Origin: UBA4744 sp963723165
GTDB lineage: Bacteria; Actinomycetota; Acidimicrobiia; Spongiisociales; UBA4744
Length of the DNA: 64,000 nt
Assembly (NCBI GenBank): GCA_963723165.1
Contig: CAVRPP010000008.1
Coordinates: 124,001-188,000 of the forward strand
Direction of reading: 5' to 3'
The notes under the pieces are model-generated. The model was not told the origin of the DNA. It made no database searches and was given only the letters and a program-made list of their open reading frames with translations. A program made the translations under genes and the position numbers. Below are positions 1 through 8,923 of the stretch, in pieces (position 1 is the stretch's first letter; every line of letters starts with the position of its first letter).

Positions 1-935
1 CAGAGATACATCCCGTAGGAAATCTTGCCGATGGCAACCAGAGGGCGTGTCGACAAGGCATCCCGAATTCCGGCCGGATTCTCTAGACCGGCAATCAGCA
101 GGGCCGCCACCAAACCGATCGCCACGGCGCCACCGTGGTAGTAGAACGAACCATCATCACGAACCAGGAACAGTGCCAGAACCAGTGCAGCAGAGGCAGG
201 GAGGACGAGTCGCCGGCTCCAGGAAACGATGGCTTTTCGATACCGGCTCGCCAACAGGATTGCCAGGACGGCGCCGGCGAGTAGTTGATGAATCCGTGCG
301 TCCGTTCCGTAATAGGCCCGGGAAGGGTTGGAAGGTGTGAAGAGCGCCGCCATCAACCAACCCGAAACGCCCAGGGTCGCAACAATGGCCGCGAGTAGCC
401 AACGCCGCTTGAGCCTCAAACCGAATGACATGATGAGCGGGAACAACAGGTAGAACTGTTCCTCGATCGCCAGCGACCACGTGTGCCGAACCGGAGAAGC
501 TCCTCCGTAGTCGGCGAAGTAGGAGCGGCCCGTGGCGATGAAGAACCAATTGGCTGCGTAGAAGAGGGTCGCCAGCAGCTCGCCGCGCCTCCCTGCGCGC
601 AACGCGGCTTCGGTCAGGACCCGGTGTTCCACGACGGCAATCACGAGCAGCAGAATCAGAATCGCAGGGAGCAAACGTCTGGCCCGACGGCTCCAGAACC
701 TGGCCAGGTTGATCCTGGCGGATGCCCCATGCTCGACCAGCAACAGCGAAGTGATCAGAAACCCGGAGAGAACAAAAAACAGATCAACGCCGAGGAACCC
801 ACCCGGAAGCCAGGGTTCGTTGACGTGGTAGACGATCACCGCTAGGACCGCGATGGCTCGCAGGCCGTCGAGCGCCGGGCGGTACGTGAAACTCGAAGCC
901 GGAGTCGCTTCTCGATTGTGCGGCAGTCGAATCAT
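1..935 (-). CDS. OafA-type membrane acyltransferase (acyltransferase 3 family), 3' end outside window
   Basis: The reverse complement reads as one open frame of at least 311 codons starting at ATG 935 and leaving the window. The N-terminus carries the acyltransferase-3 signature YRPALDGLRAIAVLAVIVYH, followed by GGFLGVDLFFVLSGFLIT and later HTWSLAIEEQFYLLFPLI. Several hydrophobic helices follow. Members of this family O-acylate sugars of cell-surface polysaccharides or antibiotics in the membrane. It lies 48 bp after the ABC exporter ATPase and in the same direction, so it is probably the last gene of the polysaccharide operon and modifies the exported glycan. The acyl group and acceptor cannot be told from the sequence. 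An AGG lies a few bases before the start. Confidence 0.88.
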   Translation of the reverse strand, partial: MIRLPHNREATPASSFTYRPALDGLRAIAVLAVIVYHVNEPWLPGGFLGVDLFFVLSGFLITSLLLVEHGASARINLARFWSRRARRLLPAILILLLVIAVVEHRVLTEAALRAGRRGELLATLFYAANWFFIATGRSYFADYGGASPVRHTWSLAIEEQFYLLFPLIMSFGLRLKRRWLLAAIVATLGVSGWLMAALFTPSNPSRAYYGTDARIHQLLAGAVLAILLASRYRKAIVSWSRRLVLPASAALVLALFLVRDDGSFYYHGGAVAIGLVAALLIAGLENPAGIRDALSTRPLVAIGKISYGMYL

Positions 936-983
936 TGCAACCTGCCGGGCTAGACGCTCGCCGCTGAGCGCTCGGCGCTGCGC

Positions 984-1808
984 CTACACCTGGTCATTCG
1001 TCGCTGCCTTGGTGCTCCCCTTGACGGTGGCGGTATAGGCATCGATCATCTCGATCGGGTCTCCGTATCCCATCACTTTGCCCTTGTTGAGCCAGAGAAC
1101 CTCCGTCGCCATCTCCCGGATCAACCCCAAGCCGTGCGAGACGAGGACGATGGCCCTTGCCTGGGTCATCAGGTCGCGCATCTTGTCCTGCGATTTGGCG
1201 CGAAAGGCCGCATCCCCCGTCGATAGAGCCTCGTCGATGAGGAGGATGTCTGGCTTCAATTGGACGGCGATCGAGAATGCCAGCCGCCCGTACATGCCCG
1301 AAGAATATGTCTTGACCGGGTACTCGATGAATTCACCCAGGTCGGCAAACTCGATGATCGGGCCGGTGAGGGCGTCGATTTCATCAGGAGGTATTCCGGA
1401 GGCCAGACAACCGAGCCGGATGTTTTCGCGTCCGGACAACTCTGCATTGAAGCCAACCCCGAGAGCGAGCAACGTGGTGACGCTTCCCCACACCGTGACC
1501 CGTCCTTCCGACGGAGGAAGGATGCCGGCCAGAGTCCGCAACAGCGTGGACTTCCCTGCACCGTTTGGACCAATGATGCCAAGGAGATTGCCCGTTCCCA
1601 CCTCAAAGGACACGTCGTGCAGTGCTTCGAACATGCGGGTAGTTCGCCGGTTTCGGCCACCGCGCGCCAGGAACGAACGAAGGGTCTGTTTCCGCTCGAT
1701 CGAGGTTCGGTACCTCACGGAGAGGTTCTCGACCCGAACGGCCAGGTCGGGTTGGAGCTCAGATACGGATTGCAAATTCACGCTCCTTGGCGAGGAAGAA
1801 GAAGCCAC
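984..1808 (-). CDS. Polysaccharide/teichoic acid ABC exporter, ATPase subunit (Wzt/TagH-like)
   Basis: A 274-residue nucleotide-binding protein with Walker A GPNGAGKST, signature YSSGM (the form typical of polysaccharide exporters) and Walker B ILLIDEAL, then a switch His in VLVSHG. It pairs with the permease immediately upstream to export a lipid-linked glycan. It ends soon after the ATPase domain, so it lacks the C-terminal carbohydrate-binding domain of long Wzt proteins; export is therefore unlikely to depend on a capped chain end. The open frame overlaps the permease by 50 bp. An alternative TTG start at 1775, 7 nt after AAGGAG, would cut the overlap to 17 bp and looks better. Confidence 0.9.
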   Translation of the reverse strand: MASSSSPRSVNLQSVSELQPDLAVRVENLSVRYRTSIERKQTLRSFLARGGRNRRTTRMFEALHDVSFEVGTGNLLGIIGPNGAGKSTLLRTLAGILPPSEGRVTVWGSVTTLLALGVGFNAELSGRENIRLGCLASGIPPDEIDALTGPIIEFADLGEFIEYPVKTYSSGMYGRLAFSIAVQLKPDILLIDEALSTGDAAFRAKSQDKMRDLMTQARAIVLVSHGLGLIREMATEVLWLNKGKVMGYGDPIEMIDAYTATVKGSTKAATNDQV

Positions 1809-2598
1809 CGATCACGAGCATGGCCACCGCCCAGACGACGGCCAGGCCTATGTTGATGAGCGAAGGGAAGGCCCCCTCGAAAAGAATCTGTTGCCAGGAG
1901 GCAAAGAGCCGGTACAGCGGGTTGATCTCGAGATACGGGCGGATGCGCGCCGGAAGCTCCGAATACAGGTACAAGACCGGCGTCACGTACATCCAGATTC
2001 TCAGGAGGTACGGCAGGAATGACGAGGTATCGCGGAAGAACACCGTCGCGGTGGCGAACAACAGCGCTAACCCGACATTCATGACGGTATGGATGAGGAT
2101 CACCACCGGGACCATGACGAGAGCCGGGGTGATCGGAAGTCCGCCGAGAATGTGGAAAATGGAGTACGCCAGCAACGTCGGGAAGTAGGCGCGCAGAGCA
2201 ATCGCCACCGATGACAGAGGAAGGATCATGCGAGGAACCGCCGTCGCCCTCACCATGGCGCCCCCTTTCACGATCGCGTTTGCGCCGGAGCCCACCGACG
2301 ACCGGGTGAAGTAGAAGGCAAACAACCCGCCCAGCAACGTGGCCAGGTACTCAATGGTGACGTCTTTGCCGAGAATCACCCCGATGAGCAAGAAATAGGT
2401 GAGACCCAGCAGCAATGGGTTGAGGATCGTCCAGAGCCTCCCGAACCACGTGTCTAGATGGCCGGCCTTGACCGCCGCTTGAGCCAGCGCCCAGACCAGG
2501 CGCCGTTTGGCCCACACCTCCGAAAAGTACCGACCAAGCGGAGGAAGGGCTCCCTTCCTGGCTTCGTAAATTGTCGGGCGTATGTATTGACTGCTCAT
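1759..2598 (-). CDS. Polysaccharide ABC exporter, permease subunit (Wzm/TagG-like, ABC-2 family)
   Basis: A 279-residue integral membrane protein with about six hydrophobic segments and the ABC-2 layout: a cytoplasmic N-terminus with LVWALAQAAVKAGHLDTWFG-type sequence before the first helix, then WTILNPLLLGLTYFLLIGV. The C-terminal part NPLYRLFASWQQILFEG is typical of O-antigen and teichoic acid exporters. It overlaps the upstream glycosyltransferase stop by 4 bp and the downstream ATPase gene, so all three are co-translated. It should form the channel that moves the undecaprenyl-linked glycan made by the upstream enzymes. Confidence 0.88.
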   Translation of the reverse strand: MSSQYIRPTIYEARKGALPPLGRYFSEVWAKRRLVWALAQAAVKAGHLDTWFGRLWTILNPLLLGLTYFLLIGVILGKDVTIEYLATLLGGLFAFYFTRSSVGSGANAIVKGGAMVRATAVPRMILPLSSVAIALRAYFPTLLAYSIFHILGGLPITPALVMVPVVILIHTVMNVGLALLFATATVFFRDTSSFLPYLLRIWMYVTPVLYLYSELPARIRPYLEINPLYRLFASWQQILFEGAFPSLINIGLAVVWAVAMLVIGGFFFLAKEREFAIRI

Positions 2599-5273
2599 GT
2601 GACATCCAAGAATTCGTGAAGCCTCTCGGCTGCGTACTTCCCATCGTGAAAACGCTGGACAAACTCGATACCGGCCCCCTGCAATTCCTTGAGCCGGCCT
2701 CGATCGTCGGCCAATTCGAGGATGGCCGTGCGCAAAGTCTCGGGCTGTGCCGAGACGATCGGGGCCCCGAGATCCCCGGCCAGGCTCATGTCGGCCACCG
2801 CCACGACGCCGGATGCCATGGCTTGCACCGACATGACACCGTAAGCGCCAAGCACGATACCGTCGATTACGACATGGGCCGAGCGAATGTAGGCAGGTAC
2901 TTCGTGTGGTTCGAGACCGGAAATGCGGGTATACCTGATGACGCCTTCATCCTCGAGGCGCCGGCAGGTCGCATCAATGTACTCGGTTCCTTTGAGTCGC
3001 TCCGATGACGGGACGTGCACGACCACAAGAGTTTCGTCGACCGACGGTCTCGGATCCGGATACCAGCGTTGGGTGTCGACCACCACCGGCAACCAGAGCG
3101 CCTCGGGAGCATACCGAAGGAGGTCCGGGGTTGTAACGAAGACCGGTCCCGAAAATCGGTCCAGATGATCGGCGAGCTTGAGCGTCGCATGTTCGAGTTT
3201 GGCAGTGAACTCGTCTTCGATGTGGAAGGGTGAATACGGGAGCAGTTCCCGATGCAGGCTCGGGCGCCGGATCTCAGATCCGTGCAGCACGATCCCCAGT
3301 GTGATGCCGTGCTCACTGAGGAAAGGGATATCACTCGTCGCAAACCCGCCGTTCAGACGCCCGAGAACGCTCGTTCCACCCTCGGACAGGACGTGCGTGA
3401 ACCCGCCGGCCAGACGTTTGGCTTGCGACAACTGCCATTCGAGCCGTCGGAACTCGTCGGGTTGCACCGGCAGATCGGCCGGAAACGTCAAGGCGTTTGG
3501 CCGGGCAATAGCCATAGCCGTTGCGGAAATCCCCGTCTTATCGAGAGCGTCAGCCCAGGCCTTGGCCTGGCCGGCTGCATTGCGAGGACCGATCAGCAAG
3601 CTGATCGAACCTGCCACCCGGGCCGGTGCGCCGACCATGGCATGATCCTCTTCGGTTTCTTCGAGTGAAGTGATGGTCGCGGCGGGGCGTTTCACGACAT
3701 CAGGTCCGAGAATCTCGGCATACACCTCGAGGAGGGCGTCTGCTTGCGCCTGCCATGTGTACTTTTCAAGCACCCCCGAACTATCGATCGCCGCCACATA
3801 GCGATCGCGGTCGTCGATGACCCGAGCAATGGCCGAGGCGAGATCGTCAGGATCTTCCGCCTTGAAGACGCCCCCCACTCCGTGTTCGGTGATCATGTCG
3901 GCCATTGCCTTGTTGTCAGAAACGACGATCGGTAGCCGCGCATTGAGGTATTCGAAGAGCTTGTTGGGGAGAGCTATCTGATGGTTCATCTTGTTGGAGA
4001 CCATCGGGTGTACCGCCATCGTGGCCGCCGCAAGGAAGGGAACGACCTTGTCGGGATCAACAAAGCCGACGAGGTGAATCCGATCGTCGAAACCCCCGTT
4101 GGTCGCGATTTCCAGCAGGGACAGCACGTAATTGGTTCGTGCCTTCACGACCAGGCCGAGGTGGACTCCCGGCAGTCGCCCGATGGCCTCGACCAGCGTG
4201 TGCACTCCCCGGGTAGCGTCGACCCCACCCGAGTAGACGACCAGAGGCGTCGCATCGTCCAGACCGATCACTTGACGAATCGTGAACGCCTCGTGCTGAT
4301 CCGTTCGAACAATGGGAACGTTGAGGACGAGCGCCGGTTCACGCGGGAGGTGGTAATCCCTCACCAGCAGGTCCGCCAGAGGTGCGGACACGGTAATGAT
4401 CCGATCGGCCCGGTGAATGTATTCCTTCTCGAGTTTGGTCCAAGCCGCCACCACCCGATTCGAATAGCGAGCCAACCCCTTGACATACTCGTGAGCGTCG
4501 TAGATCCACCGCACATCCCGGCCCCGGAATCGGGCCCGGGCCACGGCACGTTCGGCGATACCGATCATGTGAACATCATGGGCGTGGATCAGATCGGGCC
4601 CGAGTTCGTCGATGACCGGACCAAATGCCAGCTCGTAATCGTGGAGCTCGGGTAGCGCCTTTCGCCAGGCCGTCGAGCCAAACCCCGGAACCAGCCCCGC
4701 GATCCTCTGGACAGATGTCTCGCCTCCAGCCTGGATCGCGCGCAGGCGCCGTTGATGGAGAATCTCCCACAGCCGGTACCACTTGCCGACAAACCGGTTC
4801 TCCCACCGGAGCCCCTCGGCTCTCAATCGATTCGCCAAACGTGGGTCGCTCTTGAGGCGTCCAATCGATGCCTGGATCTCTCTTTGGGCGAGTTTGCGTT
4901 TGGTGCGCGTTGCTACATAGCTGCGTTTGGCAGTCAAACCGGGCGACATCGCAGAGCGTTTGGAGACTCCCGCCCGCGCCCAGTCGCGCTGCGTGAATTT
5001 GACCGGTACGCGAACGATTCGAACGGGACCGAGACGGGTTTCCCATTGCTCACCGGTGCCCGACAGCCCGACCACCGTTACCTGTGGTCCGGACAACGCC
5101 ACGGCCAAGGCGATCTTCTTGACTCGTTGGTCAACGGTGACGTCGTTCCCAACGACCATCACGACATGGGCGCGACTGTCAGACGGCGGTGCCGTCGCGT
5201 CGGGTTGGGGCTCAGAGGAGGATGTCATAGAGGGCGCGCAATTGCTTTTCTTGGCGATCCCAGGAGAGATCAT
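2595..5273 (-). CDS. Tandem glycosyltransferase fusion (two GT-B modules in one chain)
   Basis: An 892-residue protein made of two glycosyltransferase modules. Residues about 30-535 are a GT4-type enzyme: VVMVVGNDVTVDQRVKKIA at the N-terminus, IHAHDVHMIG, WIYDAHEY, and LPNKLFEYLNARLPIVV near the nucleotide-sugar site. Residues about 548-892 are a second GT-B module (SLLIGPRNAAGQAKAWADAL, LHGSEIRRPS, AYGVMSVQAMASGVVAVADM) that resembles the standalone protein at 6453-7814. A linker around 535-548 joins them. The start is uncertain: ATG 5273 overlaps the upstream gene by 62 bp, ATG 5228 by 17 bp, and neither has a clear Shine-Dalgarno. Such fusions could add two successive sugars to the glycan. 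Confidence 0.85.
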   Translation of the reverse strand: MISPGIAKKSNCAPSMTSSSEPQPDATAPPSDSRAHVVMVVGNDVTVDQRVKKIALAVALSGPQVTVVGLSGTGEQWETRLGPVRIVRVPVKFTQRDWARAGVSKRSAMSPGLTAKRSYVATRTKRKLAQREIQASIGRLKSDPRLANRLRAEGLRWENRFVGKWYRLWEILHQRRLRAIQAGGETSVQRIAGLVPGFGSTAWRKALPELHDYELAFGPVIDELGPDLIHAHDVHMIGIAERAVARARFRGRDVRWIYDAHEYVKGLARYSNRVVAAWTKLEKEYIHRADRIITVSAPLADLLVRDYHLPREPALVLNVPIVRTDQHEAFTIRQVIGLDDATPLVVYSGGVDATRGVHTLVEAIGRLPGVHLGLVVKARTNYVLSLLEIATNGGFDDRIHLVGFVDPDKVVPFLAAATMAVHPMVSNKMNHQIALPNKLFEYLNARLPIVVSDNKAMADMITEHGVGGVFKAEDPDDLASAIARVIDDRDRYVAAIDSSGVLEKYTWQAQADALLEVYAEILGPDVVKRPAATITSLEETEEDHAMVGAPARVAGSISLLIGPRNAAGQAKAWADALDKTGISATAMAIARPNALTFPADLPVQPDEFRRLEWQLSQAKRLAGGFTHVLSEGGTSVLGRLNGGFATSDIPFLSEHGITLGIVLHGSEIRRPSLHRELLPYSPFHIEDEFTAKLEHATLKLADHLDRFSGPVFVTTPDLLRYAPEALWLPVVVDTQRWYPDPRPSVDETLVVVHVPSSERLKGTEYIDATCRRLEDEGVIRYTRISGLEPHEVPAYIRSAHVVIDGIVLGAYGVMSVQAMASGVVAVADMSLAGDLGAPIVSAQPETLRTAILELADDRGRLKELQGAGIEFVQRFHDGKYAAERLHEFLDVT

Positions 5274-6456
5274 CGATGGCGCTTGGTGATACTAGGAGAT
5301 CCTGACTCGCTTCGAGTGCACGCGCCAGCGACGCCGGGTTGCCGGACTCGTACGCGATACCCACATCTCGCTCCCTCACCAACCGACCCATTTCGGGCAA
5401 ATCGTTGACCACCACCGGCAGGCCCGCAAACAAGTAGTCGAAGAGTTTGTTGGGCAGAGCCAGGTTGTGGTTCAAGCACGAGCCCGGGAGGGGATGAACG
5501 CCCACGGTGGCACTCGCCAGGTACTCGGGTAATGACCAGTAGGGAACCGGGGAGACCACATGGGTGCGGGCCGCCAGCTCAGGTGGGAGGGGTCTCCCCT
5601 CGAGCACAACCGCGAGGCTCTCCGCAGTCGTTCCGACCAGCGCCAGGTGCCATCCCGGAAGGATCCGGATGGCATCGATCAACTCATCAACGCCACGACT
5701 TGGCTTGACCGCACCGGCATAGACGGCGATCGGCACGCCCGGACCCAGTCCGAGGTCTTGTCTGACATCCCGCCCGATCCGCTTTCCGGATCGGCGGATC
5801 GGGCTGTTGAGAATCACGTGAGGCCGGGCGTCCAGTTTGTATCTGCGCTGCAGTTCGTCGGCGATCCCACCAGAGACCGTGATCACTGCATCAGCATGAC
5901 GAATCCAGCGCCGTTCATGCTCCTTCCAGAGAGTCTTCTCCCACCAACCCCACCGGGTCTGTTGCTCGACATAGAGTTCGTGGGAGTCGTACACGACTTT
6001 GGGTCGAGTACCGGTGTCCTCTTGCCATGCCCGGGATAGCTTCACTGCGGCCTGCAATGTCCCGAGGTCGTGGGCGTGAATGACCGCTGGAGGCTCGACC
6101 CGTCCGAGAGCCACGCGAGCCAGACCCCGGTAGTACTCGATTGGGAGGAGCCGGCTTCTCATCGCCTTCAAATATGATCCGCCGACCAGCCAGAAGAGCC
6201 TGCCCATGATCCGGCCGCTGAGGGTTCCCTTGTCTCTGTACGTCTGGATGGATCCGGTTACTCGATCTTTGACGACGCGTCGATAAGGGAGCCTGATGAT
6301 GGTGAAGCCATCTCGCGCTTCCTCTGCCGGCGATTCGCCGTCGGCCGTGGCCAGGACCGTCACCTCGGCGCCGGACGCAGCCAGCGAGGCTGCCTCCTTC
6401 TCCACGCGGGCGTCGGCAGTCATCGGGTTGATCACCAGCATGAGAACCCGGATCAT
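5212..6456 (-). CDS. Glycosyltransferase, GT4 family
   Basis: A 414-residue GT-B enzyme. It begins MIRVLMLVINPMTADARVEK, the usual N-terminal strand and DxRV motif, then AVIHAHDLGTL, KVVYDSHELYVEQQ, the hinge strand PIAVYAGAVKPSRGVDELI and the acceptor/donor motif NHNLALPNKLFDYLFAGLPV. It should transfer a sugar from a nucleotide donor to a growing surface glycan; the sugar is not predictable. It shares ATGA with the gene upstream (6453-6456) and overlaps the fusion transferase downstream. Its sequence is clearly related to the proteins at 2595-5273 (first module) and 7811-8923, which suggests local gene duplication. Confidence 0.9.
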   Translation of the reverse strand: MIRVLMLVINPMTADARVEKEAASLAASGAEVTVLATADGESPAEEARDGFTIIRLPYRRVVKDRVTGSIQTYRDKGTLSGRIMGRLFWLVGGSYLKAMRSRLLPIEYYRGLARVALGRVEPPAVIHAHDLGTLQAAVKLSRAWQEDTGTRPKVVYDSHELYVEQQTRWGWWEKTLWKEHERRWIRHADAVITVSGGIADELQRRYKLDARPHVILNSPIRRSGKRIGRDVRQDLGLGPGVPIAVYAGAVKPSRGVDELIDAIRILPGWHLALVGTTAESLAVVLEGRPLPPELAARTHVVSPVPYWSLPEYLASATVGVHPLPGSCLNHNLALPNKLFDYLFAGLPVVVNDLPEMGRLVRERDVGIAYESGNPASLARALEASQDLLVSPSAIDDLSWDRQEKQLRALYDILL

Positions 6457-7814
6457 TTCCTGCCCATCAGGTTGTTGAGGCGTCGAACCAGGAGGTGCAG
6501 GGTTGGAGTGTTTCTGACCAAACGGCGGATTGAGCCCCGACCCGAGGGCCGGCCAATCGATCGTCCGTCTATCGGATCGGCAATCTCGCCGCCCAGGTCC
6601 TGGACCGTTTGCTCGAGTTCGCGGATACGGGCGATGAGTCGATCGAGTAAGAAGGCGGGGTTATGGCGGGCGGGAGGCACCCAGCCGGCGAAGAGCTCGT
6701 GCCCGTCTGTGGTGAGTCGTTCCAACTCCCGTTCGAGCTCCATGATGCGATGCGGACCAGTCTCAACCGGCCAATCCGGGCGGTGCATCACCGGCTCGGC
6801 GACGGGCCGGCGGTACAACCCATCGAGCAATGCCCCGATCGCCTGGCGGGAATGATGGTGCTCAACCCAGTCCAGCCCGGCACGGCGCAATTCGGACCGC
6901 CGTCCCGGGTCTGCAGCCAGTTCTTCGACGACCCGTCTCAGTGTTGCCGGTTCTACTTCGACCACAGGAACGCCGGGGTTCCGTTCCCGATTCCGCGGAT
7001 GGATATGAGCCAAAGGGATGCAACCCGCAGCCATTGCCTCCACTGAGATCAAACCGTGATCGCCGATTCTCAGCGAGTCGACGACCACATCCGCCTGCCT
7101 CAGAGCATCACGCAACTCTGGCCGGCTGAGATTCTCCAATCTCCTGTAGGTGACGACTCCAGATTCGGCCAGGGGTCGGAGCGCCGTCTCGACGGCCGGC
7201 GTGCCCTTGATCTGTGGGTTAGTTGGAATATGGACCACGGTCGGAATTCCCGGTTCTGGCCCTCGTTGCCGGAACCACTGTTCGGGATCGAGCGCGTGGC
7301 CGACCAGCAAGGCATCCGGCACATAGTCGAACAAACCGGGAGTAGAAACGAGCAAGGCATCGCAATGGCGGCGAGCAATAGACACCCGTGTTCGGATCGC
7401 ATCTTCGTCGACGGCAGCAGTGGCGTCGTTGAAGTACGAGTCGGCCTCGCGCTGTTGGTGGATTGATGGCAATCGAACATCAGATCCCCGGAAGTGCATG
7501 AGGACCCGTTTCCCCAGGAACTTGAGGATGGGAAGATCCCAGAGCTGCGGCAATACAGGATCGACCGGATCGAGCAGGCTTCGTCCGTAGATGAAATGGA
7601 AGACGTCAAAACGCCGTACGGCGTCATCGAACATCGACCATCGGTAATCGGGGTGGGTGAGCAGGCGGTCCTTGTCGAACACCCGATCCACGCTGAACCC
7701 GAGGGCGGGCGGGCCGAAGGACCAGACCTCGGCTTCGTGGCCGTAGCGGCGGGCTGCTTCCGCCATTTCCTGGGCCTGACCGGAGATATTGCGGGGGGCG
7801 TAGAGGATCTTCAT
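6453..7814 (-). CDS. Glycosyltransferase (GT-B fold) with C-terminal coiled-coil extension
   Basis: A 453-residue protein starting MKILYAPRNISGQAQEMAEA. Residues about 1-330 resemble the second module of the fusion at 2595-5273: MHFRGSDVRLPS in place of a canonical HAHD block, VVHIPTNPQIKGTPAVETAL, and GDHGLISVEAMAAGCIPLAH near the donor site. After about residue 345 come heptad-like stretches (RIMELERELERLTT, RIRELEQTVQDLG) that predict a coiled coil, then a basic tail, which may anchor the enzyme or assemble it with its partners. It overlaps both neighbours by 4 bp within the polysaccharide operon. The substrate is unknown. Confidence 0.82.
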   Translation of the reverse strand: MKILYAPRNISGQAQEMAEAARRYGHEAEVWSFGPPALGFSVDRVFDKDRLLTHPDYRWSMFDDAVRRFDVFHFIYGRSLLDPVDPVLPQLWDLPILKFLGKRVLMHFRGSDVRLPSIHQQREADSYFNDATAAVDEDAIRTRVSIARRHCDALLVSTPGLFDYVPDALLVGHALDPEQWFRQRGPEPGIPTVVHIPTNPQIKGTPAVETALRPLAESGVVTYRRLENLSRPELRDALRQADVVVDSLRIGDHGLISVEAMAAGCIPLAHIHPRNRERNPGVPVVEVEPATLRRVVEELAADPGRRSELRRAGLDWVEHHHSRQAIGALLDGLYRRPVAEPVMHRPDWPVETGPHRIMELERELERLTTDGHELFAGWVPPARHNPAFLLDRLIARIRELEQTVQDLGGEIADPIDGRSIGRPSGRGSIRRLVRNTPTLHLLVRRLNNLMGRK

Positions 7815-8923
7815 CGGCGCAGGCCACGGTAGACAGACTCGAGCCGAATGGCGTCACGGTCCCAGGACAACGCCGTCCGGGCTGCCATGACCCGCTCCTT
7901 GAGCTCGTCGTAGCGGTCGACCGCCTCAGTCGTTGCCGCAGCCAGGGACTCCGGGTTGCCGGGTCGGTAGAGCGTCCCGATGCCGTGCTCGGTGACCAGC
8001 CGACGCAAGGCGGGCAGATCTGCGGCGACGACGGGGATCCCGCTGGCCACCGCTTGAAAGACTTTGTTCGGGAGAGCGAGCCGATGGTTCAGACACGAAT
8101 CCTCCAACGAAATCAGGGCCAAACCGTGAGCAGCGAGGACCGCGGGAATCCCGTCGATCTCCATGACGCCTTCATAGCGGACGCCGGTGGGGATTGAGAA
8201 TCCCTCCTCGACCGGTCCTGCCAGGGTCAAACCTATGCCGGGAGGAAAGGCCGTCGCAAAAGCCGTTTCGAGATCTCGGCCGGCCGCGATCCGACCTGCG
8301 TAGACGATCCCGGTCGGTCGATCCGGCACCGCGGGCGGGGGCACCGGCGGCGGGAACGAGTTCTGCACGAGCACCGTCTCCCGGGGTGCAAGGTGGTCGA
8401 CGATCCACTTCTCCAGGTCTCTGCTGACCGTGATTACGGCTTCGCAGCGGCGGGCCAACCTGCGTTCGGACCGGAGTTGTCTAAACCTGCGGACCGGCTC
8501 CGGCCGGCCGTGTCGGAGCCTCCCGTACCAGCATTCGTGACTGTCGTAGACGACCGGGCGGTCCCCGGCCAGGGCCAATCCGGCCGCCAGCGTCGGGTAG
8601 TCGTGACAATGGACGACATCAAAATCGATGAGTCGAGCTCGCTCAATAACGGCCCGGCGGAACTGCCGTTGTCGGTGGACCCGGTATTCGGGAAGGAGCA
8701 ACCACCGGACGGTTCTCATCCACATCGTCTGCGGACGCAGCCGTCCGGAGACCCCCTCGGAGACAAAGAGCACGTCGGCCGGAAGGGGGGCGTGAGCATG
8801 ACGCGGTGGTTGGTTCCCAACCACCGTTATCCGGTAACCCGCAGCCGCCAGGGTTTCAACCTCCCGCCGGATCCGGGCGTCGTCGAGAACACCGGACTGG
8901 ACGAGCATGAGGACGTGGCTCAC
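7811..8923 (-). CDS. Glycosyltransferase, GT4 family
   Basis: A 370-residue GT-B protein: MSHVLMLVQSGVLDDARIRR at the N-terminus, DVVHCHDYPTLAAG, PVVYDSHECWYG, GIVYAGRIAAGRDLETAF at the start of the C-terminal domain and NHRLALPNKVFQAVASGIPV at the donor pocket. It is the first transferase after the UDP-GlcNAc 2-epimerase gene, with a 4-bp overlap at 8920-8923, so it may be the enzyme that uses the epimerase product (ManNAc or a derivative). That link is inference from order only. Confidence 0.9.
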   Translation of the reverse strand: MSHVLMLVQSGVLDDARIRREVETLAAAGYRITVVGNQPPRHAHAPLPADVLFVSEGVSGRLRPQTMWMRTVRWLLLPEYRVHRQRQFRRAVIERARLIDFDVVHCHDYPTLAAGLALAGDRPVVYDSHECWYGRLRHGRPEPVRRFRQLRSERRLARRCEAVITVSRDLEKWIVDHLAPRETVLVQNSFPPPVPPPAVPDRPTGIVYAGRIAAGRDLETAFATAFPPGIGLTLAGPVEEGFSIPTGVRYEGVMEIDGIPAVLAAHGLALISLEDSCLNHRLALPNKVFQAVASGIPVVAADLPALRRLVTEHGIGTLYRPGNPESLAAATTEAVDRYDELKERVMAARTALSWDRDAIRLESVYRGLRR

